Below, one piece after another: positions 40,123 to 49,325 of a DNA stretch of 64,000 bases. Source of the DNA: Brucella pseudogrignonensis (GTDB taxonomy: Bacteria; Pseudomonadota; Alphaproteobacteria; Rhizobiales; Rhizobiaceae). Under the pieces are notes generated by a model. That model saw only the letters and a list, made by a program, of their open reading frames with translations. It made no database searches and had not been told where the DNA came from. How positions within the stretch are numbered: position 1 is the stretch's first letter; every line of letters starts with the position of its first letter. The stretch lies in NCBI RefSeq assembly GCF_032190615.1, contig NZ_JAVLAT010000002.1, positions 1 through 64,000 on the forward strand, in the 5' to 3' direction. The position numbers were made by a program, and so were the translations under genes.

Positions 40123-41262
40123 TCACGCGAATGGTTCTGTTGGTCCTTTTGCGGGCTGCGTAAACCACTGCGCGCCCTCGGCGCTCATGTAAATATGATC
40201 TTCGAGACGCACGCCAAACTGTCCCGGCACGACAATCATCGGCTCATTTGAGAAGCACATACCCGCTGCCAGCGGCAACTGATTACCACGCACGATATAA
40301 GGCGCTTCATGGATTTCCAGTCCCAAACCGTGGCCCGCACGATGCGGCAGGCCGGGGAGCTGATAATCCGGCCCCAACCCATGTTTAACCAGCACGGAGC
40401 GAGCAGCATCATCGAGACTGGAACAGGCAGCACCGAGCTTCGCAGCGTCGAAAACGGCTTGCTGCGCTTGCCGTTCAATGCTCCAGATGCGTTCAAAATC
40501 GGCTGTCGGCTCATCAAGCATATAGGTGCGTGTCAGATCGGAATGATAACCATCGATCCGGCAGCCGGTATCAACCAGAATGACATCGCCATTCTTATAG
40601 AACTGTTCGCCATCTGCACCATGAGGCAGAGAGGTGGCCTCGCCAAAAGAAACGATGCAGAAGGTCGAGCCGCCTGCACCCATTTCGCGATGCTGCTCAT
40701 CGATAAAACGAACGACATCGGACGCCGCGATGCCCGGACGAATGAACTGATGCGCACGGCGGTGCACTTCCAGTGTCAGTCCCATGGCATATTTGATAAT
40801 GTCGATTTCCGTCTGCGACTTGACGATACGCTGTTCCCGAATGATCGGTCCAGCATCGACAAGGCGTTCTGCACCAATTTCACGGCGCAATGCGTTATAA
40901 ACAAACAGCGGAACAGCATCGTCAACAGCGAGCGTTTCACCGGCTTTCAGGAGGGAAGCGACGAGAGAAGCACTATTTTCCTCTTCCTGCCAGATGCGGA
41001 TTTCGCCAGCCGAATGTGGAAGACTTTCAACCCGGCTCTGCTCAAACCCCGGAACAATATAAACAATCTCGCTGGATGTAATGACTGCACCAAGCAACCG
41101 CTCGCTGGAATGCCCCACAAGGCCTGTGTAATAAAGCAGACTTTCCGTCGACCCAAGCAGCATGGCCCCAATGTTTTTTTCGCTCAAATTGCGGCGAAGA
41201 ACATTGATACGCTCCAGTCGCTCCTCGTTGGAAATGCCTGGATGTTGGGTATTGAGAGACAT
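40123..41262 (-). CDS. M24-family X-Pro-type peptidase
   Basis: The 379-residue protein has the creatinase-like N-terminal domain and a pita-bread metallopeptidase domain. Metal ligands are visible: Asp in ILVDTGCRIDGYHSDLTRTY (two), His in RAGHGLGLEIHEAPY, Glu in CFSNEPMIV and Glu in GVRLEDHIYM. Members cut X-Pro (Xaa-Pro) dipeptides; here it would release proline or hydroxyproline from imported collagen-type peptides. It lies between the ABC importer and the GntR gene in the same direction. Confidence 0.82.
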   Translation of the reverse strand: MSLNTQHPGISNEERLERINVLRRNLSEKNIGAMLLGSTESLLYYTGLVGHSSERLLGAVITSSEIVYIVPGFEQSRVESLPHSAGEIRIWQEEENSASLVASLLKAGETLAVDDAVPLFVYNALRREIGAERLVDAGPIIREQRIVKSQTEIDIIKYAMGLTLEVHRRAHQFIRPGIAASDVVRFIDEQHREMGAGGSTFCIVSFGEATSLPHGADGEQFYKNGDVILVDTGCRIDGYHSDLTRTYMLDEPTADFERIWSIERQAQQAVFDAAKLGAACSSLDDAARSVLVKHGLGPDYQLPGLPHRAGHGLGLEIHEAPYIVRGNQLPLAAGMCFSNEPMIVVPGQFGVRLEDHIYMSAEGAQWFTQPAKGPTEPFA

Positions 41263-41327
41263 TGCTTGTTCCTTTCAGCCTGCCGCGGACTCGGTGACAA
41301 GCGGAAAGGATAAATCTCTGTACGCAA

Positions 41328-41338
41328 TTTGTCGACAG
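41328..41338. promoter_or_regulatory. Candidate GntR operator upstream of the peptidase
   Basis: TTTGTCGACAG lies 66 bases before the peptidase start and matches the site at 39322 in its TTTGTCGACA core. Confidence 0.45.
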
Positions 41339-41340
41339 TA

Positions 41341-43020
41341 CTAGATTTTGACCAAACCTGTGCGCTTTAGCAGCCCCATCAGCGCCAGCGGCAGCAACGT
41401 TGTAAGCAGGATTGCGATGAAAGCCATCGCCATGCCAAGCCCAATCGACCCCTGCTCAAACTGCCGCCAGATGAAGATTGAGATCGTCTGCATGCCAACG
41501 GGTGCCACGAGAATTGAAGCCACAAGTTCGCGCGTTGCCACTGCAAAGACCAGAAGCATTGCGGTAATTAAGCTTGGTGCGATCAGCGGCAGCATGATGC
41601 GGCGAAAGGTCGTGAAGCTACCCGCTCCACAAACGCGCGCGGCGGCTTCGAGATTGTCACCGATCTGATGAAATGCCGCTGTCGCATAACGGATCGGCTG
41701 CGGCAACAGAATACAGCAATAAGCAAGCAGCAGGATCAGCGGCGTATTGTAAGGTGAAATCAGCAGCGATGGCTGGTTCCATGCAAGGATAAGGCCGACA
41801 GCCACCACGACACCGGGAAGCGAATTTGGCAACACCGTCAGAACATCGAGCCAGAAACGCCCACGGAAACGCATCTTAACAACGGCATAAGCTGCAACCG
41901 CGCCCAAGAATCCGGTTAGCAACGCACTCGCAACACCCAATGACAGGCTGTTGGTCAATGCGCGCATAGCGCCTGCACTGTTATCCGCAATGGCTGCAAA
42001 ATTGTCGAAACCAAGATTGGATGGTGTCAGCCCGCCCGAAATGGTCTTCGACATAGCGGTTGCCAGAATGGCAAGTAACGGTACGCCAGTCGCAGCAAAA
42101 GCGACCACACCAAACAAAATTACGACCGGAATTTTGAATGCGCCGAGGTCACGCTTGTCCTTGTTTTGCGGCTTACCGCCAGTTGTCACATAAGAGCGAC
42201 GCGTCAAAATCCAGCGTTGCAGCATAAAAGCTGCAAGCGACAATAATACCAATGCGAGCGAGAAAACAGCTGCGCCCGAAAGATCAATCGGCCAATCGGA
42301 AATACGCATATCAATTTCCGTTACCAGCACTTCGAAGCCCGAACGACTTCCAAGCGCTGCCGGTGTACCATATTCCTCAATTGCCGAAGCGAAGACCAGC
42401 AACAGGCTTGCGGCCAGTCCCGGCGTTGCAAGTGGCAGCGTAATACGGAAAAACGAACGCCAAGGTGAAGCACCAAACACACGACCAACATCGGAATAGC
42501 GTGGACCAACGGCTTCGATCGTCCGGGAGACTGCGAAGTAGACCAGCGGAAACGTGTTGAGCGCCATCACAAATGTCATACCGCCAAGAGAAAACAGGAA
42601 CGGCGCGAGGTTGAATCCGACAAGCTGATCAAGATAACCGCGCGGCTGCAATGTCATGATCCAGCCTAGCGTTGCGATATAAGGCGGGATCATGAAGGGC
42701 ACGAGCATCAGCACATCCCAACCCAGTGCAAAAGGCACTTTATAAAGCGCCCGGAATACGGCGAGCGGAACTGCAATAACAGCTGAGAGCACGACGACGC
42801 TGACACCGAGCAAAACAGTATTGCCGGTCATACGTAAGAGTTTGGGATCTTCAAAAAGAGCTGGCAGGTGCACAAAAGGGGCACTGAGAATCCCCTGCCC
42901 GATCTGCGGAAAAATGGCCTGCAGAACAATAAAAATAAATGGAACCGCGACGACAATGGCGAGGCCGATAACGGCCACAAGCCCAAGCGGATTTGCAGCG
43001 GTAGCGGTCTTTGCACTCAT
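41341..43020 (-). CDS. ABC importer permease, fused double domain (FbpB-like)
   Basis: The protein (559 residues from the ATG at 43020, preceded by GAGG) carries two membrane domains in tandem, each with an EAA-type loop (GRVFGASPWRSFFRITLPLA near residue 190 and AARVCGAGSFTTFRRIMLPL near residue 480). This two-in-one layout is typical for importers of the iron/phosphonate/polyamine group with AfuA-like binding proteins. With the adjacent ATPase and binding protein it forms a complete importer; the substrate is not evident. A start at 43056 exists but lacks a ribosome-binding site. Confidence 0.85.
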   Translation of the reverse strand: MSAKTATAANPLGLVAVIGLAIVVAVPFIFIVLQAIFPQIGQGILSAPFVHLPALFEDPKLLRMTGNTVLLGVSVVVLSAVIAVPLAVFRALYKVPFALGWDVLMLVPFMIPPYIATLGWIMTLQPRGYLDQLVGFNLAPFLFSLGGMTFVMALNTFPLVYFAVSRTIEAVGPRYSDVGRVFGASPWRSFFRITLPLATPGLAASLLLVFASAIEEYGTPAALGSRSGFEVLVTEIDMRISDWPIDLSGAAVFSLALVLLSLAAFMLQRWILTRRSYVTTGGKPQNKDKRDLGAFKIPVVILFGVVAFAATGVPLLAILATAMSKTISGGLTPSNLGFDNFAAIADNSAGAMRALTNSLSLGVASALLTGFLGAVAAYAVVKMRFRGRFWLDVLTVLPNSLPGVVVAVGLILAWNQPSLLISPYNTPLILLLAYCCILLPQPIRYATAAFHQIGDNLEAAARVCGAGSFTTFRRIMLPLIAPSLITAMLLVFAVATRELVASILVAPVGMQTISIFIWRQFEQGSIGLGMAMAFIAILLTTLLPLALMGLLKRTGLVKI

Positions 43021-43116
43021 AATTGCCTCTGCGGTATTCCCGCTGCCATGAAGCATGACAGCAAATTAAAAACAAATGAGTTGGCTCTCCCCAATCTGAG
43101 AAGAGCCACCCAGACT

Positions 43117-44079
43117 TTACTTCTTCGCGCCGAAAATCGCGTTGAATTCCTTCAAAGTCTCATTGCGCTTGCCGTAGACCGCTGCCGCATCAATCGGAAG
43201 GATTTTCAGATCACTGATCAGCGGACGGTTAGCAGCAACATCAGAACGAGCAGGCATCAGATAAGCCTTCGCCACAATTTCCTGACCTTCATCCGACAGC
43301 ATGTAATCGATGAATTGCTTGGCTTCGTCTTGATTTTTCGACCAGTTGAGGATCATGGCCGGACGCGGAGCAATGACCGTACCCGATGTCGGGAAGATGA
43401 CGTCAATCGCTTCGCCCTTGGCCTTGCCAGCAAGCGAGATGTAATCAACCGCGCCAAAAACTGCGGCTTTCGCGCCCTGAAGCACTGGGTTCAGCGCTTC
43501 TGCATTTGCCCCGGCAGCAACTGCGCCGTTGGCCTGAAGATTCTTGAACAGATCCCAGCCCTGTGTTTCCGAGAGCGCTGCAACAAGTTCAAATGTTGCA
43601 CCCGACTGCGATGGATCCGGAAGATTGACCAGATCCTGATATTCCGGATTGGCCAGATCAGCCCATTCGGTTGGCTTGGGCGTCTTGCTGTTTGGGTTCC
43701 AAGCGATACCAAGCGCTGAAACACCCTGAGCAACAGCAGTTTCGTTCTTCAGGAAATCAGGAACTTTTGCGGCATTCGGGCTGGTGTAAGCCACAAGCCA
43801 ATCGCGCTTGGCAAAATCCGTTGCTGTATCCCACGAAGCCGAAATCAGAACATCCACTACAGGATTGGCCGCTTCAGCTTCGATGCGCGCCATGACCTTG
43901 CCGGTCGTTGCCTGAAAGACATTGACCTTGGTACCGGTCTTGGCTGTAAAGCCCGCCGCCAGGCCTTCAATCAGCTTGCCTGGACCAGCCGAATAAACGG
44001 TGATGTCGGCGAAAGCTACCGAGCTTGCGAGCAGAGCTGCGGCAAATGCCATACCTGCACCAATAAGGGACTTTTTCAT
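43117..44079 (-). CDS. ABC importer periplasmic binding protein
   Basis: The 320-residue protein has a Sec signal peptide (MKKSLIGAGMAFAAALLASS, then VAFA before DITVYSAGPG) and the family-1 AfuA/FbpA-like body (VFQATTGKVMARIEAEAANP, ISASWDTATDFAKRDWLVAY, WADLANPEYQDLVNLPDPSQ). Iron-binding paired Tyr residues are not obvious, so an organic ligand is likely; an imino acid or small peptide fits the locus. AGGAGAG five bases before the ATG at 44079 decides the start. Confidence 0.85.
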   Translation of the reverse strand: MKKSLIGAGMAFAAALLASSVAFADITVYSAGPGKLIEGLAAGFTAKTGTKVNVFQATTGKVMARIEAEAANPVVDVLISASWDTATDFAKRDWLVAYTSPNAAKVPDFLKNETAVAQGVSALGIAWNPNSKTPKPTEWADLANPEYQDLVNLPDPSQSGATFELVAALSETQGWDLFKNLQANGAVAAGANAEALNPVLQGAKAAVFGAVDYISLAGKAKGEAIDVIFPTSGTVIAPRPAMILNWSKNQDEAKQFIDYMLSDEGQEIVAKAYLMPARSDVAANRPLISDLKILPIDAAAVYGKRNETLKEFNAIFGAKK

Positions 44080-44113
44080 AAATCTCTCCTGAGATGTGCC
44101 TGAGATACTAGTG

Positions 44114-45193
44114 TTAGTGGGAGAACCAGCGGAGTTGCTCTGCATCAATTGCGATACCAACCGGCACGCCGGGCGTAAGACGGCGGCTATCGAGATAAGT
44201 CAATTCATGCGACACAGTCTGTGAACCGATGCGCACAGTCGTCAGATGACCGTCACCACGAAACTGCGTACGCAGAACAGTTGCGGGAATAGATGAATTG
44301 CACAATTCAACGCTACGTACCGACCGCGAGGGAAGAAGTACATGTGTCGCCTGTTCGGGCGCTACGCTGTTCGCAAGCCGGATTTCCGTTTGCGCTATGC
44401 GATAGCCAGTACTTTCACGCTCAACTGGCATCACACAGCCAAGACGAAGGAAATCAGCAACGGCTGGCGTTTTCGGTTGCGCGACAAGAACCTCGGGTGC
44501 TGCCAGCTGTTCAATAATGCCTGCCCGCATGATCGCGACCTGATGAGCGAGCGAAAAAGCCTCGCTTTGATCATGGGTTACATAGATTGCAGTCAAGCCA
44601 AGATTGGCAACGAGCTGACCAATTTCGGTGACCATGTTCTCGCGTAATTCGCGATCAAGATTGGAAAGCGGCTCGTCAAAAAGCACAAGACTGGGTTCGG
44701 CAACGATTGCGCGCGCAATTGCCACGCGCTGCTGCTGACCGCCCGACATATCGCTGATCGAACGATCACCGAAGCCTTTAAGTCCAACGCGATCCAAAGC
44801 TGACTTCACACGCGTTTCGCGCTCGGCACGTCCAATGCCACGCATTTCCAACGGAAACGAAACATTGCCATAAACCGTCATATGCGGCCAAAGCGCATAA
44901 TCTTGGAAAACCATTCCCAGATGCCGTTTTTCCGGCGGTGAAAACTTTCCTGTTGTTGCATCAGCAACTTTTACGCCATTGATGGTGATTGATCCGGTTG
45001 TGGGTGCCAGAAGACCTGCCACCAGACGCAGCAATGTGGTTTTTCCGCAACCGGATGGACCAAGCAGCGCAAGCGTCTGGCCTTTTGGTAAGGTCAGATC
45101 GATGTTTCTGAGGATCGTATTCTTGCCATAGGCGAGGCTCAAACCTTCTGCCTCGACAGCAACATCCACGTGTATTTTAGTTTCATGTAACAT
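44114..45193 (-). CDS. ABC importer ATP-binding protein
   Basis: The 359-residue ATPase has Walker A LLGPSGCGKTTLLRL, Q-loop MVFQDYALWPHMTVY, signature MSGGQQQRVAIARAI, Walker B LVLFDEPLSNLDREL and a switch His in IYVTHDQSEAFSL. A TOBE-like C-terminal domain follows from about residue 250. It is the first gene of the importer unit (ATPase, binding protein, permease). The fold and context put it in the FbpC/PotA-like group. Confidence 0.9.
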   Translation of the reverse strand: MLHETKIHVDVAVEAEGLSLAYGKNTILRNIDLTLPKGQTLALLGPSGCGKTTLLRLVAGLLAPTTGSITINGVKVADATTGKFSPPEKRHLGMVFQDYALWPHMTVYGNVSFPLEMRGIGRAERETRVKSALDRVGLKGFGDRSISDMSGGQQQRVAIARAIVAEPSLVLFDEPLSNLDRELRENMVTEIGQLVANLGLTAIYVTHDQSEAFSLAHQVAIMRAGIIEQLAAPEVLVAQPKTPAVADFLRLGCVMPVERESTGYRIAQTEIRLANSVAPEQATHVLLPSRSVRSVELCNSSIPATVLRTQFRGDGHLTTVRIGSQTVSHELTYLDSRRLTPGVPVGIAIDAEQLRWFSH

Positions 45194-45764
45194 AAGCGCG
45201 CAATCTTAATAGTTTGCGTGCTTTTATTCCGGCTGCATGACAGCCGGATGACATAATTTATATTAAAAAATCTATCATGTTAGCGTCTGCTGCAAATCGC
45301 CTTCTCAAGAAAAGGAAACAACAAACATGACTTCATCAGGTCAAAACAAGAAATTTTGATAGCATGAAACTCATGATTTTTGTTAATATTGACGATTCAG
45401 TCTAGTATATAATTATATTATCAATTAAAACAATAATTATAAGAACGATTACATCACCATTATTTTATCTTAGCTAAGTATTACATTATAACGGATACAG
45501 CGCCTCCAATTTCTATTTTATGCTTCATCTTATACGCTCAAACGACATCTTCACAATTCAGTTTTCAAATTACGATTATTAGCGCTTATCAGGTCAATTC
45601 CCTGGTCAAATTTTATCTACAAATGCTGGTATTCACGAAAGCTGGGCCGACCGTGCGCTTAATCATTTGCACGCGAAATGAAGCACAATTGTCCGCATAT
45701 TCACGCAAACTGCTGCTAAATCTGTACACTTATGCTGAGCTTGCAACACTACTTCACGTTAAAT
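45194..45764. other. AT-rich gene-free region
   Basis: About 570 AT-rich bases separate the importer ATPase from the permease gene terminator. Only very short frames occur, for example MTSSGQNKKF near 45327 after AAGGAAA. It should contain the importer promoter (leftward). Nothing else is recognised. Confidence 0.5.
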
Positions 45765-45790
45765 AAAAAGCCGGGTAAGAAGCCCGGCTT
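45765..45790 (-). terminator. Terminator of the permease gene
   Basis: On the minus strand GCCGGGC pairs with CCCGGC around a short loop and is followed by TTTTTATTT. It lies just after the frame-corrected stop of the permease at 45798. Confidence 0.85.
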
Positions 45791-45797
45791 ATATCTT

Positions 45798-47104
45798 TTA
45801 ATCTTCCGTGATCAGGCTGTCCTTGCTTGTATCGCGCATACGCAAATATACAACCAACGAAATGCCGATCATAACGGTAACTACCAATAGAATCCACGTT
45901 CCCAGCCACTGCTCTTAAAACTCAGGGCCACATATTCGGCAGTTCCACCGAACAAGGTATTAGCGAGAGCATAAGGCAACGCAACGCCAAGTGCACGAAT
46001 ATTCGCGGGGAAAAGTTCCGCTTTAACCACTGCATTGATTGATGTGTAACCTGTCACAATAATCAGCGCGCCCATCACAAGCATGCCTGCAACCCAAGGA
46101 TCGCGGGTCTGCTCCAGCGTTGAGAAAATGGGATACGTGAACAGAACACCTGCCGCGCCAAAGGCCACCATAAGCGGCTTACGACCGATTTTATCCGAAA
46201 GAGCACCAGCGATGGGCTGCAAACACATGAATATAAAAAGTGTGATCGCATTGATTTGGCTCGCAATTTCACGACTGAAGCCAGACGTATTGACCAAAAA
46301 TTTCTGCATATAAATCGAGTAAGCATAGAAAGCGAGCGTGCCGCCAGCGGTCAGCAACATGACCAGCGCTGTCTCCTTTGGATGATACTTAATGAGTGTC
46401 CAGAAACCCGACTTTGGTGCATCATTAGATTTCGCGTTCTTGAAGCTTTCTGTTTCAGCAAGACCACGGCGAAGCCAGAAAACCACAACGGCAAGCAATG
46501 CACCGACAAAGAACGGAATACGCCAGCCCCATGCTTCGAGGGCCGATGTATCCATCGTGCTTTGCAGCAGGACCAAAAGAGAAATCGCGAGCAACTGACC
46601 AGAAATAAGTGTCACGTATTGGAAAGAAGAAAAGAAACCGCGGCGGCTTTTTCCTGCCATCTCCGAGAGATAAGTCGCACTCGCGCCATATTCACCACCG
46701 ACTGATAACCCCTGCATCAAACGAGCAAGCACCAAAAGAGCCGGTGCAAGCAGTCCGACAGTTTCATAACCCGGAGTCAGCGCAATGATCAACGAGCCAG
46801 CACACATCAGGGTAACGGATAGAGCCAGACCAGCCTTACGTCCTTTGCGATCAGCATAAACGCCCATTATCCACGCACCGATCGGACGCATAACAAAACC
46901 AACTGCGAAAACTGCAGCCGCGCTTAGGAGTTGAGCTGTCTGACTTTCAGAGGGAAAAAAGTGCGGAGCAAAGTAAAGCGTAAAGGCCGCATAAACATAC
47001 CAGTCAAACCACTCGACAAGATTACCCGTAGATCCGCCAATAATAGATTTTAGCCGACCATTCGTGCTTAGCGCATCACTTTGCTTGGACGTAATTGAAG
47101 CCAT
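45798..47104 (-). pseudogene. kgtP: KgtP-like 2-oxoglutarate permease with C-terminal frameshift
   Basis: The MFS symporter (metabolite:H+ family) reads 407 residues to a premature TAG at 45881: STGNLVEWFDWYVYAAFTLY, GVYADRKGRKAGLALSVTLM, RLMQGLSVGGEYGASATYLS and GALSDKIGRKPLMVAFGAAG are clear family marks. After SSGWERGFYW the frame is lost. One added T (TGG TAT GTT ACC) restores YVTVMIGISLVVYLRMRDTS then KDSLITED to a stop at 45798, giving about 434 residues and the twelfth helix. Without it the last helix is missing and function is doubtful. It could take up 2-oxoglutarate, the end product of the adjacent catabolic cluster, and is divergent from a two-component system. Confidence 0.82.
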
Positions 47105-47528
47105 GCGGCTGCTCCTTGATGTCTCTATATTGCCTGTTTCACCCGTTTTAGTGCCTCAAGGCACGCTTTCGGGTGACTTACATGTGTTGTAATTTATTCT
47201 TAGAGTTGTTTCAGATGCGCCTAATGCAGCACTTACAACGAGGAAACTGACGAGAGTTAATGGCGCATGACTCAATGGTACGGCACAAACCCTGGACTGA
47301 ACTCAAGCTACGTTCCGTTCCCGTTTTCCACTGAGATACAAAACTGTACATTTGCCACGGCAAGCATTGGTTTCCTCCTGACGAAACTCCCATACCCGAA
47401 GTTGCGTTAAAATGCGGGACAAACCGATAAATCGCTAGCCGAAAAAAAATTACGCTTAGCCTATTGAAAACTATGTACTTATCGCAATTTCGTCATATTT
47501 CAGACCAGCTTAATGTGCAATTTTTTGC
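47105..47528. promoter_or_regulatory. Divergent promoter region of permease and two-component system
   Basis: This gap has two inverted repeats that could bind the regulator: GTGCCTCAAGGCAC (47151 to 47164) and TTGCCACGGCAA (47352 to 47363), sharing a GCC-N-GGC core. I found no convincing sigma54 -24/-12 pair (TGGCAC-N5-TTGCA) on either strand, consistent with the regulator lacking the sigma54-contact loop. Confidence 0.45.
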
Positions 47529-47564
47529 GTGACAATCTTTCCATCTGTGCATATTTCTGCACAA

Positions 47565-49325
47565 ATGGATATTTCAAAGAAAATTATTAAAGTCATTTTC
47601 GTTCTGCTCGTTTTTCTATTGACCATAGCGACTTGGACAACAGCACGAATATGGTCCGAGAACATTGCACTTGAAAAACTTAATGATGATGCGACCCTGA
47701 TCGCACGACAGCAAACTCGACTAGTCGATAGTGAGCTAGCAAAATTTCGTCTCCTCCCCACTGTCCTTAAAGAGTATAGCGACCTCAATGAGGTGCTTGA
47801 CGGCGGACAAAACACGGCAACGCAACGACTGAATAAAAAACTGAATTTTTTAGCCCAGGAAATTGGCTCACCCATCATTTATGTCATCAAGAACGACGGC
47901 ACCGTTGTTGCTTCCTCCAATGCAAATACGCCGGAAAGTTTTATGGGGAGAAACTATGGATTTCGCCCCTACTTCAAAGGATCCATGAGCGCCGGTGCGG
48001 CAGAGTATTACGCTATAGGTGATCTCAGTGGGCGCTTTGGTCTCTTTATAGCCAAGAGAATTGGCGATGAAACCACCCCTAAGGGTGTCGTGGTAGTTAA
48101 GTTTGAGTTCAACCAGCTTGTGAGTACTTGGGCAAACGATCCTGGCCAAACCTTTGTCGTAGACCCACGAAGCATCATATTGGCATGCACGCACAGAGAC
48201 GAGGGTTTGCGGTCTTTTTCCCCAATCCCTCCAGTTGAACTCAAAAACATTAGTCAAAGTGGGCAATTTAAAGTCGCAGATCTTTTACCCAGTCTATACA
48301 GGCGAGAGACCCCGGATTTGATGCGCGGGCCTACTGGTACAAAATTTATAACAGTTGAAGAGCCAATTGCAGGTACAGAGCTCAAGTTACTTCACATTGA
48401 AGCTATTGAGCCCGCAACAAAGAAAGCAAATGACGATGCGAGGTTGATAACTGTCGCAGCACTTCTGGTCTTTCTGATAATCGGAACTGCAATCTATTGG
48501 CGAGCAACCCGTGCCGCACGTGCAGCCTCCGATAAAGCTGCCCTTGAAATCGCCGTTACGAATCGTACTGCCGAATTGAATGCGGAAATGGCCGAACGGG
48601 AGCGTGCAGACAGACGCTTCCGACAAGCACGAGAAGAGCTAGCACAGGCAAATAGACTTGCGTCGCTGGGTTCCATAACAGCGGGCCTCGTACATGAAAT
48701 CAATCAGCCTGTTGCAACCATACAAACCCTGTCAGAAAACGCCCAACACCACCTCGGCAAAGGAAGACTGGACAAAGTTGCCGCTAATCTTGCATCGTCG
48801 ATTGAGTTGACCTCTCGCATTGGATCTATAACGCAGGAAATGCGTCGATTTGCACGTCGAGGACATCGCGAAGTGGTTCCTACAAACGTCGGTGAACTAC
48901 TCGAAGAAACGTTGCTGATTATGGGAGACCGCTTCCGTAATGCCGGTGTCGAACTTGAATTTTCAGATAACAGCACCATCACAGTCCTGGCAAATCGTGT
49001 GCGGCTGGAACAAGTATTGGTCAACCTCTTTCAAAACGCTTTGGATGCAATTACGAACCACCCCACGCCGCGTATTGTACTGTCCATAGACCAGGATGAT
49101 CAGTTTGTATCAATAACTATAGCAGATAATGGACCCGGTATAGACCCTGCGCTTAGCGACAAAATTTTCAGCCCTTTCATATCCGGAAAAGCGGATGGTC
49201 TCGGTCTGGGCCTTGGTATTGCGCGCGATATCATACTTGATCTCGAAGGCACATTGCGCATCGTTCCTTCACACTTAGGCGGCGCGGCCTTCGAGGTTAA
49301 AGTAAAACGAGCAAAAGAAACATGA
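47565..49325 (+). CDS. DctB-like sensor histidine kinase
   Basis: The 586-residue kinase has a first membrane helix (IIKVIFVLLVFLLTIATW), a periplasmic double-Cache-type sensor of about 250 residues (VIKNDGTVVASSNANTPESF, NYGFRPYFKGSMSAGAAEYY), a second helix (TVAALLVFLIIGTAIYW), a coiled coil and the transmitter: H-box LVHEINQPVATIQTL, N-box NLFQNALDAI, then IADNGPGID and GLGLGLGIARDI. It resembles DctB, which senses C4-dicarboxylates; here the target is probably the divergent 2-oxoglutarate permease. A GTG at 47529 is an alternative start. It overlaps the regulator gene by four bases. Confidence 0.85.
   Translation: MDISKKIIKVIFVLLVFLLTIATWTTARIWSENIALEKLNDDATLIARQQTRLVDSELAKFRLLPTVLKEYSDLNEVLDGGQNTATQRLNKKLNFLAQEIGSPIIYVIKNDGTVVASSNANTPESFMGRNYGFRPYFKGSMSAGAAEYYAIGDLSGRFGLFIAKRIGDETTPKGVVVVKFEFNQLVSTWANDPGQTFVVDPRSIILACTHRDEGLRSFSPIPPVELKNISQSGQFKVADLLPSLYRRETPDLMRGPTGTKFITVEEPIAGTELKLLHIEAIEPATKKANDDARLITVAALLVFLIIGTAIYWRATRAARAASDKAALEIAVTNRTAELNAEMAERERADRRFRQAREELAQANRLASLGSITAGLVHEINQPVATIQTLSENAQHHLGKGRLDKVAANLASSIELTSRIGSITQEMRRFARRGHREVVPTNVGELLEETLLIMGDRFRNAGVELEFSDNSTITVLANRVRLEQVLVNLFQNALDAITNHPTPRIVLSIDQDDQFVSITIADNGPGIDPALSDKIFSPFISGKADGLGLGLGIARDIILDLEGTLRIVPSHLGGAAFEVKVKRAKET

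Noticed and set aside
40309..41313. 334-codon rightward frame opposite the M24 peptidase gene
   Set aside because: It is antisense to a gene with all metal-binding motifs intact and has no recognisable domain.
47105..47528. Sigma54 promoter upstream of the permease
   Set aside because: No TGGCAC-N5-TTGCA pair with correct spacing was found on either strand; only partial TGGCA matches occur.
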